A DNA stretch of 64,000 nucleotides from Arthrobacter sp. ISL-48 (GCF_018613805.1 NZ_JAGGPL010000008.1:62001-126000), one strand, 5' to 3'. Positions 18,336 through 27,099 are shown, counted from the first letter of the stretch. Notes: generated from the sequence alone by a model not told the origin. Made by a program: numbers and translations.

Positions 18336-19253
18336 CTAGTTGGCGGCAGGGACCGTTCCCCGCTCTGCGCCCTTCACGATGGGGACGCGGACGGCGTTGC
18401 CCCACTCGGTCCAGGAACCGTCGTAGTTGCGGACGCTGTCGAAGCCCAGCAGGTACTTGAGCGCAAACCAGGTGTGGCTGGAACGCTCACCGATGCGGCA
18501 GTAAGCCACAACATCGTCGCCTTCAGTGAGGCCCGCTTCGCCGAGGTACAGGGCTTCCAGATCCTCGCGGCTGCGGTACGTTCCGTCCGGGGCTGCGGCG
18601 CGTGCCCAGGGAATGGACGCCGCCGTCGGGATGTGGCCGCCGCGGAGGGCGCCTTCTTCCGGGTAGGCAGGCATGTGCGTGCGCTGGCCAGTGTATTCCT
18701 CAGGGGAGCGGACATCGATGAGCGGCTTGCCCAGGTGCGCCAGGACGTCTTCCTTGAAGGCACGGATGGGTGCGTCATTGCGTTCCACCACAGGGTATTC
18801 GCCAGCCACCGGAGTGGGGGTGTCCGTGCTCAGTTCCCGGCCTTCGGCGATCCACTTGTCCCGGCCGCCGTCGAGCAGCCTGACGTCCTCGTGGCCGAAA
18901 AGCGTGAAGACCCACAGCGCGTAGGCAGCCCACCAGTTGGACTTGTCCCCGTAGATGACCACCGTGCTGTCGCGGGAAATGCCCTTCGATGCGACGAGCG
19001 CGGCAAAAGCCTTGCCGTCGACGTAATCACGCGTAACTTCGTCGTTCAGATCGGTGTGCCAGTCGATCTTGACGGCCCCGGGAATGTGGCCCGTCTCGTA
19101 CAGCAGGACGTCTTCATCGGATTCGACCACCACAAGGTTTCCGTCAGCTACGGCGCCGCTTTCAAGGGCCGCAGCCAGCCAATCGGTGGAAACCAGCCGC
19201 TCCGGGCGGGCATAGGCAGCGAATTTCTCGTTCTGTTCAATCGGGTAGGACAT
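18336..19253 (-). CDS. sseA: Thiosulfate / 3-mercaptopyruvate sulfurtransferase
   Basis: A two-domain rhodanese of 305 residues. The first domain is inactive ([24 protein letters not shown] region) and the second carries the active-site loop CRIGERS at about residue 237. The CRIGERS form is typical of actinobacterial thiosulfate sulfurtransferases. It moves sulfane sulfur to cyanide or thiol acceptors and likely to SufE downstream. GAAAGG lies six bases before the ATG. It is divergent from zapE. Confidence 0.92.
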   Translation of the reverse strand: MSYPIEQNEKFAAYARPERLVSTDWLAAALESGAVADGNLVVVESDEDVLLYETGHIPGAVKIDWHTDLNDEVTRDYVDGKAFAALVASKGISRDSTVVIYGDKSNWWAAYALWVFTLFGHEDVRLLDGGRDKWIAEGRELSTDTPTPVAGEYPVVERNDAPIRAFKEDVLAHLGKPLIDVRSPEEYTGQRTHMPAYPEEGALRGGHIPTAASIPWARAAAPDGTYRSREDLEALYLGEAGLTEGDDVVAYCRIGERSSHTWFALKYLLGFDSVRNYDGSWTEWGNAVRVPIVKGAERGTVPAAN

Positions 19254-19470
19254 AGTGGCCTTTCACTGAAACGTAGGGCGGACCTGCAGAAGGAGGTTGG
19301 GAACCTGATCCAACATAAGCCACGGCAGCCGGCGATTTCGCCCCTCCGGTTAATAGAGGGAAATATGGCCTTCGTCACGCTGGTCCGCCTACTGGCGCCA
19401 TGGCCGAGGAGCGCCGCCGCCTTGCCGGTATCCTTTTCTGTGGACAACTCACCAGCAGAACGGACCACCC

Positions 19471-20508
19471 TTGGTACAGATCGAACAGCTTGCCGCCCGC
19501 ACTCCGGCAGTTTCGGTGGACGAGCTCCTCAAGGGTTTCTATCCTTCGCCGCGGTTCGGCAAGGTCTCTTTTGCCAGCTACCGGCCCGACCCCAAACAGC
19601 CCAGCCAGTCAGCAGCAGTGAAGGCCCTGGAAGGTTTTGCCGGGGGAGTGGGTGCCGGTGACGGTGACGGGCTGTTCAAGAGGCTCTTCGCCAAGAAGGA
19701 CACCTCACGGGCAGGCATCTATCTTGACGGCGGGTTCGGCGTCGGCAAGACGCACCTGTTGGCTTCGCTGTGGCACGCTGCGCCGGGGCCCAAGGCCTTC
19801 GGCACCTTTGTGGAGTACACCAATCTGGTGGGGGCATTGTCTTTCCGCAAGACCGTGGAGGCCCTGAGCCACTACAAGCTGGTGTGCATCGACGAGTTTG
19901 AGCTGGATGATCCGGGCGATACCGTGCTGATGTCCAGGCTGATGCGGGAACTGGCCGACGCCGGCGTCAAGCTTGCCGCTACCTCCAACACGCTGCCCGG
20001 GTCGCTCGGCGACGGGCGCTTTGCCGCCGTCGATTTCCAGCGGGAGATCCAGGTACTGGCGGACCAGTTCGACGTGATCAGGATCGACGGCGAGGACTTC
20101 CGCCACCGCGGACTTCCTACCCCTCCGGCCCCGCTCAAGAACAGCCAGCTCGCAGCCCAGATGAAAGCCGAATTCGACGGCAAGACCGTGGCGCAGGACG
20201 AATTCAGTACGTTGATCGGCCACCTTGCAGGTGTGCATCCGAGCCGCTACCGGCAACTGATCGACGGCATCGACGGCGTGGTGTGGCGCAACGTCGAAAC
20301 CATCACCGAACAGGCCGTGGCGCTGCGCTTCGTGGTGCTCGCGGACCGGCTGTACGACAAGGATGTTCCCATCCTGGCCAGCGGTGTTCCCTTCGACCAA
20401 CTCTTCACCGACGAAATGATGCATGGCGGGTATACCAAGAAGTATTACCGGGCAGTTTCCCGGCTTACTGCGCTGGCCCGTGAGGCCCAGAACCACGAGC
20501 CGTCGTAG
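19471..20508 (+). CDS. zapE: Cell division protein ZapE (AFG1-like ATPase)
   Basis: A protein of 345 residues with Walker A (GGFGVGKTHLLASLWH, about 86-101), Walker B (LVCIDEFELDDPGDT), and the following MSRLMRELADAGVKLAATSNTLP arm, all typical of AFG1/ZapE. In E. coli the protein binds FtsZ and influences ring stability. The TTG at 19471 is listed because no ATG or GTG occurs nearby in frame; no strong ribosome site is seen, so the true start could differ by a few residues. The 217 bases before it hold the divergent promoters of sseA and zapE, which I could not resolve. Confidence 0.86.
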   Translation: MVQIEQLAARTPAVSVDELLKGFYPSPRFGKVSFASYRPDPKQPSQSAAVKALEGFAGGVGAGDGDGLFKRLFAKKDTSRAGIYLDGGFGVGKTHLLASLWHAAPGPKAFGTFVEYTNLVGALSFRKTVEALSHYKLVCIDEFELDDPGDTVLMSRLMRELADAGVKLAATSNTLPGSLGDGRFAAVDFQREIQVLADQFDVIRIDGEDFRHRGLPTPPAPLKNSQLAAQMKAEFDGKTVAQDEFSTLIGHLAGVHPSRYRQLIDGIDGVVWRNVETITEQAVALRFVVLADRLYDKDVPILASGVPFDQLFTDEMMHGGYTKKYYRAVSRLTALAREAQNHEPS

Positions 20509-20539
20509 CGGCGGCGCCCAAGCCGGCTTAAACGCCAAA

Positions 20540-20573
20540 GGTGCGGGCGCCGCCTCCCGGCGGGACCCGCACC
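20540..20573. terminator. Bidirectional hairpin between zapE and the antitoxin-like gene
   Basis: Arms GGTGCGGG (20540-20547) and CCCGCACC (20566-20573) pair perfectly, with further GC pairing inside. It lies between convergent genes. On the minus strand it is followed by TTTGGCGTTT, on the plus strand by CCCTT, so termination should be better leftward. Confidence 0.55.
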
Positions 20574-20612
20574 CCCTTGACGTGCTAGGGCAATGCCCTG
20601 GCCGAATCCTTG

Positions 20613-20870
20613 TTACGGAGCCTTGTCAACCGGCGGAACCGGGTTGGCCGGTGGAGCCTGCTCTGTAGCAGGTGCCTGGCCTGGTGTTCCGTCATTCTTG
20701 TCAACAAGCTTGGAAGCGCCCTCCTGGACTTTGTTCACATGACCTGCGTACTTGCCGCCGGTCTTTGAGTCGACGAAATCGCCGGCTTTTGTGATGCCGT
20801 CCTTGATGGTCCGCTCGTTTCCGTGGATGAGACCCTGAGCCTTGCCCTTAAGATCGTCAATCAGTCCCAC
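20613..20870 (-). CDS. Rv0909/MT0933-like small antitoxin-family protein
   Basis: The GTG at 20870 follows GGAGG at five bases and gives 85 residues. The first ~60 residues (GLIDDLKGKAQGLIHG, then KDGITKAGDFVDSKTGGKYAGHVNKVQEGASKLVD) match the small Rv0909-type antitoxin family. The rest is a Pro/Ala-rich tail. No toxin gene is next to it: zapE is convergent and tRNA genes follow. It may be an orphan or may act outside a toxin pair. Confidence 0.72.
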   Translation of the reverse strand: MGLIDDLKGKAQGLIHGNERTIKDGITKAGDFVDSKTGGKYAGHVNKVQEGASKLVDKNDGTPGQAPATEQAPPANPVPPVDKAP

Positions 20871-21003
20871 GAGCACCTCCCTTCAATCGCGGAGCCAGTT
20901 CGCTCCTCCGCAACCGATCCTAGCCCTGTCGTGGGGACGTGCCAAGGTGCATTGACAAATCCTGTCAACATTTGTGGGTTCAATCCGTAAAATCCGGGCA
21001 ATA

Positions 21004-21030
21004 AAAAAGCAGCTCCGTCGGAGCTGCTTT
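21004..21030 (-). terminator. Intrinsic terminator of the leftward tRNA operon
   Basis: On the minus strand a near-perfect stem AAGCAGCTCC / GGAGCTGCTT with a 3-base loop is followed directly by TTTTTT. It lies next to the 3' end of tRNA-Val(GAC), the last gene of the operon. Confidence 0.85.
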
Positions 21031-21031
21031 G

Positions 21032-21103
21032 TGGGCGATACTGGGATCGAACCAGTGACCTCTTCCGTGTCAGGGAAGCGCGCTACCGCTGCGCCAATCG
21101 CCC
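21032..21103 (-). tRNA. tRNA-Val (GAC), copy 1
   Basis: 72 bases; acceptor GGGCGAT pairs with ATCGCCC, discriminator A. The anticodon loop CTGACAC within CTTCC/GGAAG gives anticodon GAC. The T arm carries GGTTCGATCC. CCA is not encoded. Identical in sequence to the second Val(GAC) gene. Confidence 0.95.
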
Positions 21104-21142
21104 GGAACCGGATGTCCGGTCAAAGGGGTTTTGTGAGAAGAG

Positions 21143-21215
<73 letters not shown>

Positions 21216-21274
21216 ATATGAGTGCGTTCCGGCGCGGGCCGAACGTACTGCATGAAGCAAGTTTCCTTGCCTGG

Positions 21275-21346
21275 TGGGCGATACTGGGATCGAACCAGTG
21301 ACCTCTTCCGTGTCAGGGAAGCGCGCTACCGCTGCGCCAATCGCCC
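21275..21346 (-). tRNA. tRNA-Val (GAC), copy 2
   Basis: 72 bases, the same body as copy 1 with anticodon GAC. The flanks differ between copies, so only the gene itself is repeated. Confidence 0.95.
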
Positions 21347-21386
21347 ATTGCTGCCCGGCCTGAACCGGAAACCATGGTTTTCACCG

Positions 21387-21457
21387 AGGTGGGTACGGGA
21401 TTCGAACCCGTGTAAACGGCTTTGCAGGCCGCTGCCTCGCCTCTCGGCCAACCCACC
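21387..21457 (-). tRNA. tRNA-Cys (GCA)
   Basis: 71 bases; acceptor GGTGGGT pairs with ACCCACC and the discriminator is T (U73), the identity base for tRNA-Cys. The anticodon loop CTGCAAA gives GCA. Confidence 0.95.
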
Positions 21458-21504
21458 GTGTAAGCGTCGGCCCCGAAGAACCTTTGCCTTGACAGTGTCC
21501 TGCG

Positions 21505-21577
<73 letters not shown>

Positions 21578-21636
21578 ATTTGGAGTCTGATTCCTTGCCG
21601 TTCCGGGCATTTCCTCGCGTTCCAACGAGTAAGAAC

Positions 21637-21664
21637 TCTATAGGAGGTTCAAGGATTCTCCAAA
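21637..21664 (-). promoter_or_regulatory. Candidate promoter of the leftward tRNA operon
   Basis: On the minus strand TTTGGA (21659-21664) and TATAGA (21637-21642) are 16 bases apart, about 60 bases before tRNA-Gly copy 2. The -10 is good and the -35 is weak. Confidence 0.45.
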
Positions 21665-21720
21665 TCGCGCCCTTCCCAGATCCGGCAACGGCCTTGGATC
21701 CCTGCAATCTAGCGGAAGTT

Positions 21721-21760
21721 CCGAATTACAAGGGTGTAATTCGGGCGGGATGAATTCCCG
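21721..21760. repeat. Two adjacent inverted repeats between the divergent tRNA units
   Basis: CCGAATTACA (21721-21730) and TGTAATTCGG (21735-21744) are perfect 10-base arms with loop AGGG. Just beyond, CGGGA (21746-21750) and TCCCG (21756-21760) form a second hairpin. Neither is followed by a T-run, and the first is unusually AT-rich for this genome. Confidence 0.6.
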
Positions 21761-21804
21761 ATTTCCAAAAACGGCCCAGGGTCGGCTAGCATTCAAATGC
21801 ATCG

Positions 21805-21876
21805 GGGCGATTGGCGCAGTGGTAGCGCGCTTCGTTCACACCGAAGAGGTCACTGGTTCGAACCCAGTATCGCCCA
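21805..21876 (+). tRNA. tRNA-Val (CAC)
   Basis: 72 bases; acceptor GGGCGAT pairs with ATCGCCC, discriminator A. The loop TTCACAC within CTTCG/CGAAG gives anticodon CAC, which reads GUG, complementing the GAC genes on the other strand. TAGCAT at 21787-21792 may be its -10. Confidence 0.95.
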
Positions 21877-21886
21877 CCGAGGATCT

Positions 21887-21927
21887 GGTCCGTTTCCGCT
21901 CACACCGAGGGGAAACGGACCTTTTTT
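21887..21927 (+). terminator. Intrinsic terminator of tRNA-Val(CAC)
   Basis: Arms GGTCCGTTTCC (21887-21897) and GGAAACGGACC (21911-21921) pair perfectly and are followed by TTTTTT (21922-21927), 11 bases after the tRNA. Confidence 0.92.
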
Positions 21928-21969
21928 GTGCCCGGCCATTCTGTCAGCCCCTTGTGAAAGAGTCTTTGT

Positions 21970-22830
21970 ATGACTGATCCACTTCTCGCCCACGCCACGG
22001 AATACGGCCGCATGTATGCGCGCTCCACGTCCGAGCAGTTCTCCGTTCCTTCCATCACCACCGTCATCGGCCAGCAGCCGCATGGGCTGGACGGTTGGTT
22101 CGGATATATGGGAGCCAGCAGCCTGGCGAAGGATCCGCTGCTCGCAGACTGCCTGGGCAGCCCTGCCAAAATCCGGCAGGCCGTCAACAGGGCCGCCAAA
22201 GCGGCCGAGACGTACCGCGATGAGGCCGCCCGTCGCGGCGACCGCGTCCACAGTTACTGCGAACAGGTTGCGCTCCGTGCGCTGGGCCGTCCTCACACCA
22301 TGAAGGAAACGCGTGAGGCCCTCGCGGCAAACGGTGAGGAGGCCTTCGCTGTCCGGTTTGATGAATGGTGGGAGCTCTTCGGCGTGGAGCCCATCGCCCC
22401 CGAAATCACCGTCTGGAACAAATCCGTTGGCTACGCGGGGACGCTGGATCTGGTGGCGCGCATCAACGGCCGGATCTGCCTCATCGACTACAAGACCAAG
22501 GGCACCACGCGGGAGGGCACGGTGAAGCCCCTCGACGACAAGGTGGTCATGCAGCTGGTGGCCGGCATGAAGGCGGAAGAAAGTCTCGTGGATCCTGTCG
22601 CAGGTGAGTGGGAATCCTGGCAGTACGGGGAGAGCCCGGTCCTCCTGGCGGTAGCCATCGGGGAGACCGAAGTCCGCCCCGTCCGCGCCAACCCCGAGGT
22701 CCTCAAACACCACTGGTGGAAATTCTGTGCGCTGCGGCGGGTCTGGGAGCTCTCGGCAGATACCCTCAGCGCGGGCTCGGCCCTGCTTCCCATCGCTCCA
22801 CCGCCATCCGCGCAGGTCCAGAGCGCATAG
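21970..22830 (+). CDS. PD-(D/E)XK (RecB/Cas4-like) nuclease-fold protein
   Basis: A protein of 286 residues. The core GYAGTLDLVARINGRICLIDYKTKG (read in two parts) has the GTLD Asp and the D-x-K motif (LIDYKTK, about residues 174-180) of RecB-like nucleases. An upstream ARRGDRVHSYCEQVA segment matches the early His-containing helix, and a Gln-containing helix (VVMQLVAGM) follows in the expected place. It has no Cys cluster like Cas4. Related single-domain proteins occur in actinobacteria and their phages. The cellular role is unknown; DNA repair or end processing is inference. The gene stands alone before def-fmt. Confidence 0.72.
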   Translation: MTDPLLAHATEYGRMYARSTSEQFSVPSITTVIGQQPHGLDGWFGYMGASSLAKDPLLADCLGSPAKIRQAVNRAAKAAETYRDEAARRGDRVHSYCEQVALRALGRPHTMKETREALAANGEEAFAVRFDEWWELFGVEPIAPEITVWNKSVGYAGTLDLVARINGRICLIDYKTKGTTREGTVKPLDDKVVMQLVAGMKAEESLVDPVAGEWESWQYGESPVLLAVAIGETEVRPVRANPEVLKHHWWKFCALRRVWELSADTLSAGSALLPIAPPPSAQVQSA

Positions 22831-22907
22831 CCGAAGTCCCCGCACCGAAGCCCCTGCGCCTAAACTGGATTGGTTCCCTTTACCCCACCGTGAGGAAAGT
22901 GCTGCAT

Positions 22908-23495
22908 ATGGCCATTCTGAATATCCGCATCATCGGCGATCCTGTGCTTCGCACAGTTGCCGATCCCGTGACGGAATTCGGGCCGGAGCTGGTCAAGCTC
23001 GTCGCAGACATGACGGAAACCATGGAGGACGTGGATGGCGCCGGCCTGGCGGCCCCACAGATAGGCGTCAGCCAGCGGGTCTTCACTTACCGAATCGGCG
23101 GGGTCGAAGGCCACATCATCAACCCGGTCCTGGAAAACAGCGAGGACTACCAGGCTGACCAGGTTGAGGGCTGCCTGTCCATCCCGGGGCTGGGGTTTCC
23201 GGTCCGCCGCTACCGCGCCACGCGAGCTACCGGCCTCGACGTGAACGGCCAGCCGGTTTCCGTGGAAGCCGAAGGGCTGCTGGCGCGCTGTTTCCAGCAC
23301 GAGACGGACCACCTTGACGGCATCCTGTACACGGACCGGCTTGAGGGCGAAGACCGGAAGACCGCCTTGCGCTCCATCCGCAATGCCGACTACGGCGCAG
23401 TCGCTGAACGCACGACGGCGAAGCGCGCCAAGACGGTCGGGTCCAGTTTTGGTGGAACAAGCTTTGGTGCGGGTCCGCGCGGCGCCGCCACATGA
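22908..23495 (+). CDS. def: Peptide deformylase
   Basis: A protein of 195 residues. All three PDF motifs are present: GAGLAAPQIG, EGCLSIPG (metal-binding Cys) and HETDHLDG (metal-binding His pair and catalytic Glu). The ATG at 22908 has GAGGAAA nine bases upstream. It removes the formyl group from nascent protein N-termini. The stop overlaps the fmt start in ATGA, so formylation and deformylation genes are coupled. A C-terminal extension of about 20 residues is Gly/Ser-rich. Confidence 0.96.
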   Translation: MAILNIRIIGDPVLRTVADPVTEFGPELVKLVADMTETMEDVDGAGLAAPQIGVSQRVFTYRIGGVEGHIINPVLENSEDYQADQVEGCLSIPGLGFPVRRYRATRATGLDVNGQPVSVEAEGLLARCFQHETDHLDGILYTDRLEGEDRKTALRSIRNADYGAVAERTTAKRAKTVGSSFGGTSFGAGPRGAAT

Positions 23496-24412
23496 GGGTA
23501 CTTTTTGCAGGCACGCCCGCCGTTGCGGTCCCGTCACTGGACGCCCTGGTGCAGGCCGGTTTTGACGTCGTTGCGGTTCTTACCCGCCCGGATGCGCCGG
23601 TCGGACGCAAACGCGTGCTGACGCCGTCGCCCGTTGCCGCCCGGGCCGCAGAACTGGGCATTGAGATCATCCATGCCGCCCGCGTCGATGACGCCGTGAC
23701 GGCCACCATCGCCGCTGTCAGTCCGGACGTCGCAGCTATCGTCGCCTACGGCGGGCTCATTCCGCGCGCGGCCCTCGATGTCCCCAGGCATGGCTGGATC
23801 AACCTGCACTTTTCACTCCTCCCTGCCTGGCGCGGGGCAGCTCCCGTGCAGCGTGCGGTGATGGCCGGGGACGACATCACCGGGGCAGTGACCTTCCTGC
23901 TCGAGGAAGGGCTGGATACCGGACCGGTCTTCGGGACGTTGACCGAAGGCGTGGGTCCGGAGGACACCGCCGGCGTCCTGCTCGAGCGGCTCTCGCACAG
24001 CGGGGCCGTCCTCTTGGCACAGACGCTGTCAGCGGTGGAAGCCGGGAAGGCCGTCGCGCAGCCGCAGCAGGGGCAGGTTTCCCTCGCGCCCAAGCTGACT
24101 ATCGACGACGGCAGGATCGACTGGAGCCAGCCTGCGCTCGCTATTGGACGGCGGGCCCGCGGGGTCACGCCCGAGCCGGGCGCCTGGACTTCCCTGGACT
24201 CGCAGCGCGTCAAGCTTGAGCCGGTGCGCCTCCGGCCGGACGTCGGCCACCTGGGCCCGGGTGCGTTGGAGCTCGACGGGAAGAGCGTCCTGGTCGGGAC
24301 GGGATCCCACGCTGTAGAGCTAACGCGGATCCAGCCTTCGGGCAAAAAGATGATGGCGGCGGCCGATTGGGCCCGCGGCATGGCTTCACCTGAAAGTGTG
24401 GTGTTCGAATGA
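23492..24412 (+). CDS. fmt: Methionyl-tRNA formyltransferase
   Basis: A protein of 306 residues, a standard length. The formyl-transfer domain shows INLHFSLLPAWRGAAPVQRA and TGAVTFLLEEGLDTGP, with the catalytic Asn/His/Asp set expected there. A C-terminal OB-like domain follows from about residue 205. It formylates Met-tRNA-fMet with 10-formyl-THF. Start and stop both overlap neighbours (def, rsmB) by ATGA. Confidence 0.96.
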   Translation: MRVLFAGTPAVAVPSLDALVQAGFDVVAVLTRPDAPVGRKRVLTPSPVAARAAELGIEIIHAARVDDAVTATIAAVSPDVAAIVAYGGLIPRAALDVPRHGWINLHFSLLPAWRGAAPVQRAVMAGDDITGAVTFLLEEGLDTGPVFGTLTEGVGPEDTAGVLLERLSHSGAVLLAQTLSAVEAGKAVAQPQQGQVSLAPKLTIDDGRIDWSQPALAIGRRARGVTPEPGAWTSLDSQRVKLEPVRLRPDVGHLGPGALELDGKSVLVGTGSHAVELTRIQPSGKKMMAAADWARGMASPESVVFE

Positions 24413-25995
24413 GCGAGTCGTCCGGCGGTAATTCAGGCGGCCACGGCAGCGGTGGCGCCGGCAGCGGCGGCCGTGGCGGCCGTGGCGGCGGGGGGAAGCG
24501 GGACAGCAGCCAGCGCAACGCGCAGGGCCGGGAACGGAACCGCAGCTCCCAGCGGAGCTTCACCGGGAACGCACCGTCACAGCGCACCCGCCGGGCCGAC
24601 CCCGCCCGGCTGGTGGCCTTCGAAGTCCTGCGCGCGGTCGCCGCCGAGGACGCGTACGCCAACCTCGTGCTCCCGGCCCGGATCCGTCATCACGGGCTGG
24701 ACAAACGCGACGCCGGCTTCGCCACGGAACTCAGCTACGGGGCCCTCCGCGGCCAGGGGACGTACGACGCCATCCTGGCCCGCTGCGTCGACAGGCCCCT
24801 GGACCAGCTTGACCTCGCTATCCTCGATGCCCTGCGGATCGGAACCCACCAACTGCTCGCCATGCGGGTCCCTGCCCACGCGGCGCTGGACCAGACCGTG
24901 GGCCTGGCGCGTGCCGTGATTGGCGCCGGCCCGTCGGCCCTCATCAACGCGGTGCTCCGTAAGGTCACGGCCCACAGCCTTGACGAATGGCTCGAGCTGC
25001 TGGTTTCCGGCGAAAGCGACGAAACCAAAGTCGCCTCCCTCCGATACGCCCATCCGGAATGGATCGTCCGGGCCATGCGCCAGTCGCTGGTGGCGCACGG
25101 GCGCTCCGCCGCCGAAATCAACGATCTGCTCGAAGCGGATAACGCCGCCCCGGTGGTCAACCTGGTTGCGCTGCCCGGTCTGGGGAACCTTGACGAGGCC
25201 ATTGAAGGCGGTGCCACCCCCGGGGTGCTCGTCGAAGGCTCGGCCCTCTCAAGCGGCGGTGACCTCGGGCGGCTGGCATCCGTTCGCAACGGCAGCACCC
25301 GTGTCCAGGACGTGGGCTCCCAGCTCGTGGCCCGGGCCATGGCAGCCGTGGACCTTGGGCCCCGCCTTGAATCGGGCGCCGGAAGCGGAACCGGCGGTGA
25401 GGCATGGCTGGACCTGTGCGCCGGGCCCGGAGGCAAGGCAGCCTTGCTGGGCGCGCTGGCCAACGCCTCGGGTGCAACACTGCTGGCCAATGAACCCGCC
25501 CCGCACCGTGCCAAACTTGTCAGCCAGGCCCTGTCTGCCGTGCCGCGGGATGTGTGGCGGGTCCGCACTGGTGACGGCCGCGAAGTTGGCACCGAGCAAC
25601 CGGAGTCCTTCGACCGGGTCCTCGTGGATGTGCCGTGCAGCGGGCTCGGCGCGCTCCGGCGCCGGCCGGAGTCCCGCTGGCGCCGCACGCCCAAGGACCT
25701 GGCGGATCTGGGGCCGCTGCAGCGCGATCTCCTCAGGTCAGCCCTCGACGCCGTCCGGCCCGGGGGAGTGGTGGCCTACGTCACCTGCTCGCCGCACCCG
25801 GCTGAGACCACGGCAGTGGTGGCTGATGTGCTCCGGAAGCGTGACGACCTTGAGCTGCTCGATGCGGGCGCGGCGCTGGACAGCGTCAGCCTTCCCGGGA
25901 GCCTGGGTGCAGGCCATGAGTCCACGGCCCAGCTTTGGCCGCACATCCACTCCACGGATGCGATGTTCCTCGCCCTCATCCGCAAGAAAATCTGA
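24409..25995 (+). CDS. rsmB: 16S rRNA (cytosine-C5) methyltransferase with N-terminal NusB-like domain
   Basis: A protein of 528 residues. The first ~60 residues are Gly/Ser/Arg-rich and probably disordered. A NusB-like RNA-binding domain follows (about 65-205, [19 protein letters not shown] onward), then the Fmu/Sun methyltransferase domain: SAM motif [14 protein letters not shown], first Cys in [16 protein letters not shown], and second Cys in [10 protein letters not shown]. It methylates C967 of 16S rRNA in E. coli. The def-fmt-rsmB order is the same in many bacteria. The Gly-rich leader is longer than in E. coli. Confidence 0.93.
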   Translation: MSESSGGNSGGHGSGGAGSGGRGGRGGGGKRDSSQRNAQGRERNRSSQRSFTGNAPSQRTRRADPARLVAFEVLRAVAAEDAYANLVLPARIRHHGLDKRDAGFATELSYGALRGQGTYDAILARCVDRPLDQLDLAILDALRIGTHQLLAMRVPAHAALDQTVGLARAVIGAGPSALINAVLRKVTAHSLDEWLELLVSGESDETKVASLRYAHPEWIVRAMRQSLVAHGRSAAEINDLLEADNAAPVVNLVALPGLGNLDEAIEGGATPGVLVEGSALSSGGDLGRLASVRNGSTRVQDVGSQLVARAMAAVDLGPRLESGAGSGTGGEAWLDLCAGPGGKAALLGALANASGATLLANEPAPHRAKLVSQALSAVPRDVWRVRTGDGREVGTEQPESFDRVLVDVPCSGLGALRRRPESRWRRTPKDLADLGPLQRDLLRSALDAVRPGGVVAYVTCSPHPAETTAVVADVLRKRDDLELLDAGAALDSVSLPGSLGAGHESTAQLWPHIHSTDAMFLALIRKKI

Positions 25996-26044
25996 TCCGA
26001 CCAGATTGACCAGGACTTACCGCAGGCCCAGTGAAAGGTTCCGC

Positions 26045-26725
26045 ATGACTGAATGCTGCATCAACCCGAGCATCCTCTCCGCCGATTTCGTTAATCTCGA
26101 AGCCGAACTGCAGCGCATCAGCAATGCGGACGCCGTGCACGTGGACGTGATGGACAACCATTTTGTTCCCAACCTGACCATCGGGCTGCCCGTGGTCCAG
26201 CGGATCCAGGCTGTCAGCCCGGTGCCGGTGGATGCACACCTGATGATCGCCGATGCCGACCGCTGGGCTCCGGGGTTCGCGGACGCCGGACTGGCCTCCG
26301 TGACCTTCCATGCCGAGGCATCCATCGCCCCCGTCAAGCTTGCCCGGGAGTTGCGGGCCCGCGGCTCCAAAGCTGGTATGGCATTGCGGCCGGGAACCGC
26401 GGTGGAGCCCTACCTGGACATGCTGTCCGAGCTGGACATGCTGCTGATCATGACGGTCGAGCCGGGCTTCGGCGGCCAGTCGTTCCTGGACTTGACGCTG
26501 CCGAAAATCCGCCGCGCGAGGGCTGCTATCGACGGCTCGGGGATCGGCGTCGCCATCCAGGTTGACGGCGGCATCACCGAGGAGACCATCGTTCGTGCAG
26601 CCGAGGCCGGAGCTAACGTCTTTGTTGCCGGCTCGGCAGTCTACGGTGCGGCTGACCCTGCCGGCGCGATTGACAGGCTGCGCGAGGCGGGCCGCCAGAG
26701 GTTACGCGCGGGGTCGGCGGAATAG
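26045..26725 (+). CDS. rpe: Ribulose-phosphate 3-epimerase
   Basis: A protein of 226 residues forming a TIM barrel. Metal and catalytic motifs are present: [41 protein letters not shown] and QVDGGI. It interconverts ribulose-5-P and xylulose-5-P in the pentose phosphate pathway. The ATG at 26045 has AAAGG six bases upstream. Ribulose-5-P is also the substrate of RibB, so its place just before the rib leader makes metabolic sense, though the riboswitch separates their transcription control. Confidence 0.95.
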   Translation: MTECCINPSILSADFVNLEAELQRISNADAVHVDVMDNHFVPNLTIGLPVVQRIQAVSPVPVDAHLMIADADRWAPGFADAGLASVTFHAEASIAPVKLARELRARGSKAGMALRPGTAVEPYLDMLSELDMLLIMTVEPGFGGQSFLDLTLPKIRRARAAIDGSGIGVAIQVDGGITEETIVRAAEAGANVFVAGSAVYGAADPAGAIDRLREAGRQRLRAGSAE

Positions 26726-26767
26726 ACGGCAGCCCCTCGGGGTTGTGGCAGAATAGCAACACACAAT

Positions 26768-26918
26768 ACGTGCTCCGGGGTCGGTGTAAGTCCGAACCGG
26801 CGGTGACAGTCCGCGACCCGCGAGCCGGTGCTTTTCCTCTCCAGGAAGGGACCCGGCGGACGGTTGAACCGGTGAAATTCCGGTACCGACAGTTAAAGTC
26901 TGGATGAGAGAAGCACGT
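26768..26918 (+). promoter_or_regulatory. FMN riboswitch (RFN element)
   Basis: The closing stem P1 pairs ACGTGCT (26768-26774) with AGCACGT (26912-26918). Between them are the conserved RFN blocks: GGGTCGGTGTAAGTCCGAAC, ACCGGCGGTGACAGTCCGCGA, CCGGTGAAATTCCGGTACCGAC and AGTCTGGATGAGAGAAG, with the variable stem-loop (TTTTCCTCTCCAGGAAGG) in place. FMN binding should switch off the rib operon that begins with ribD. Confidence 0.97.
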
Positions 26919-26928
26919 ACAGCTGTAT

Positions 26929-26952
26929 CTGCGGTGTCCTGTGACGCCGCAG
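26929..26952 (+). other. Hairpin after the FMN aptamer
   Basis: CTGCGGTGTC pairs with GACGCCGCAG (one G-U pair) around the loop CTGT. It begins 11 bases after the aptamer and could be part of the expression platform. No T-run follows, so it is not a plain terminator. Confidence 0.5.
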
Positions 26953-26975
26953 CCTTCTGCTGTCGTATACCCCCG

Positions 26976-27036
26976 GAGCCATCGCGGTTCTAGAGGGAAG
27001 GAACGACACACAGACATGAACCCTTTGCGATGGCTC
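26976..27036 (+). promoter_or_regulatory. Long-range inverted repeat enclosing the leader ORF start
   Basis: GAGCCATCGC (26976-26985) is perfectly complementary to GCGATGGCTC (27027-27036), and G-U pairs extend it to about 13. The ~40-base loop contains the GGAAGGAA Shine-Dalgarno-like run (about 26995-27003) and the ATG at 27016. It would form in the leader RNA between the riboswitch and ribD and could affect translation initiation. Confidence 0.5.
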
Positions 27037-27099
27037 TTTGATGCCAGGATCTCCGTTGAGGCGCAATCTGATTCTGCCGAGCCGGCGGGTGCCCGATGA
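27016..27099 (+). CDS. 27-residue leader ORF coupled to ribD
   Basis: ATG at 27016, preceded by AGGGAAGGAA at about 13 bases, opens a 27-codon frame beginning MNPLRWLFDARISVEAQ and ending in TGA that overlaps the ribD ATG (ATGA, 27096-27099). ribD itself has no good ribosome site, so ribD translation may depend on ribosomes finishing this ORF. Codon choice looks normal. It has no known family, and it could be an accidental frame; the exact ATGA overlap is the main support. Confidence 0.45.
   Translation: MNPLRWLFDARISVEAQSDSAEPAGAR

Noticed and set aside
21970..22830. The RecB-like protein as Cas4
   Set aside because: It lacks the C-terminal Cys cluster, and no cas gene or CRISPR array is in the window.
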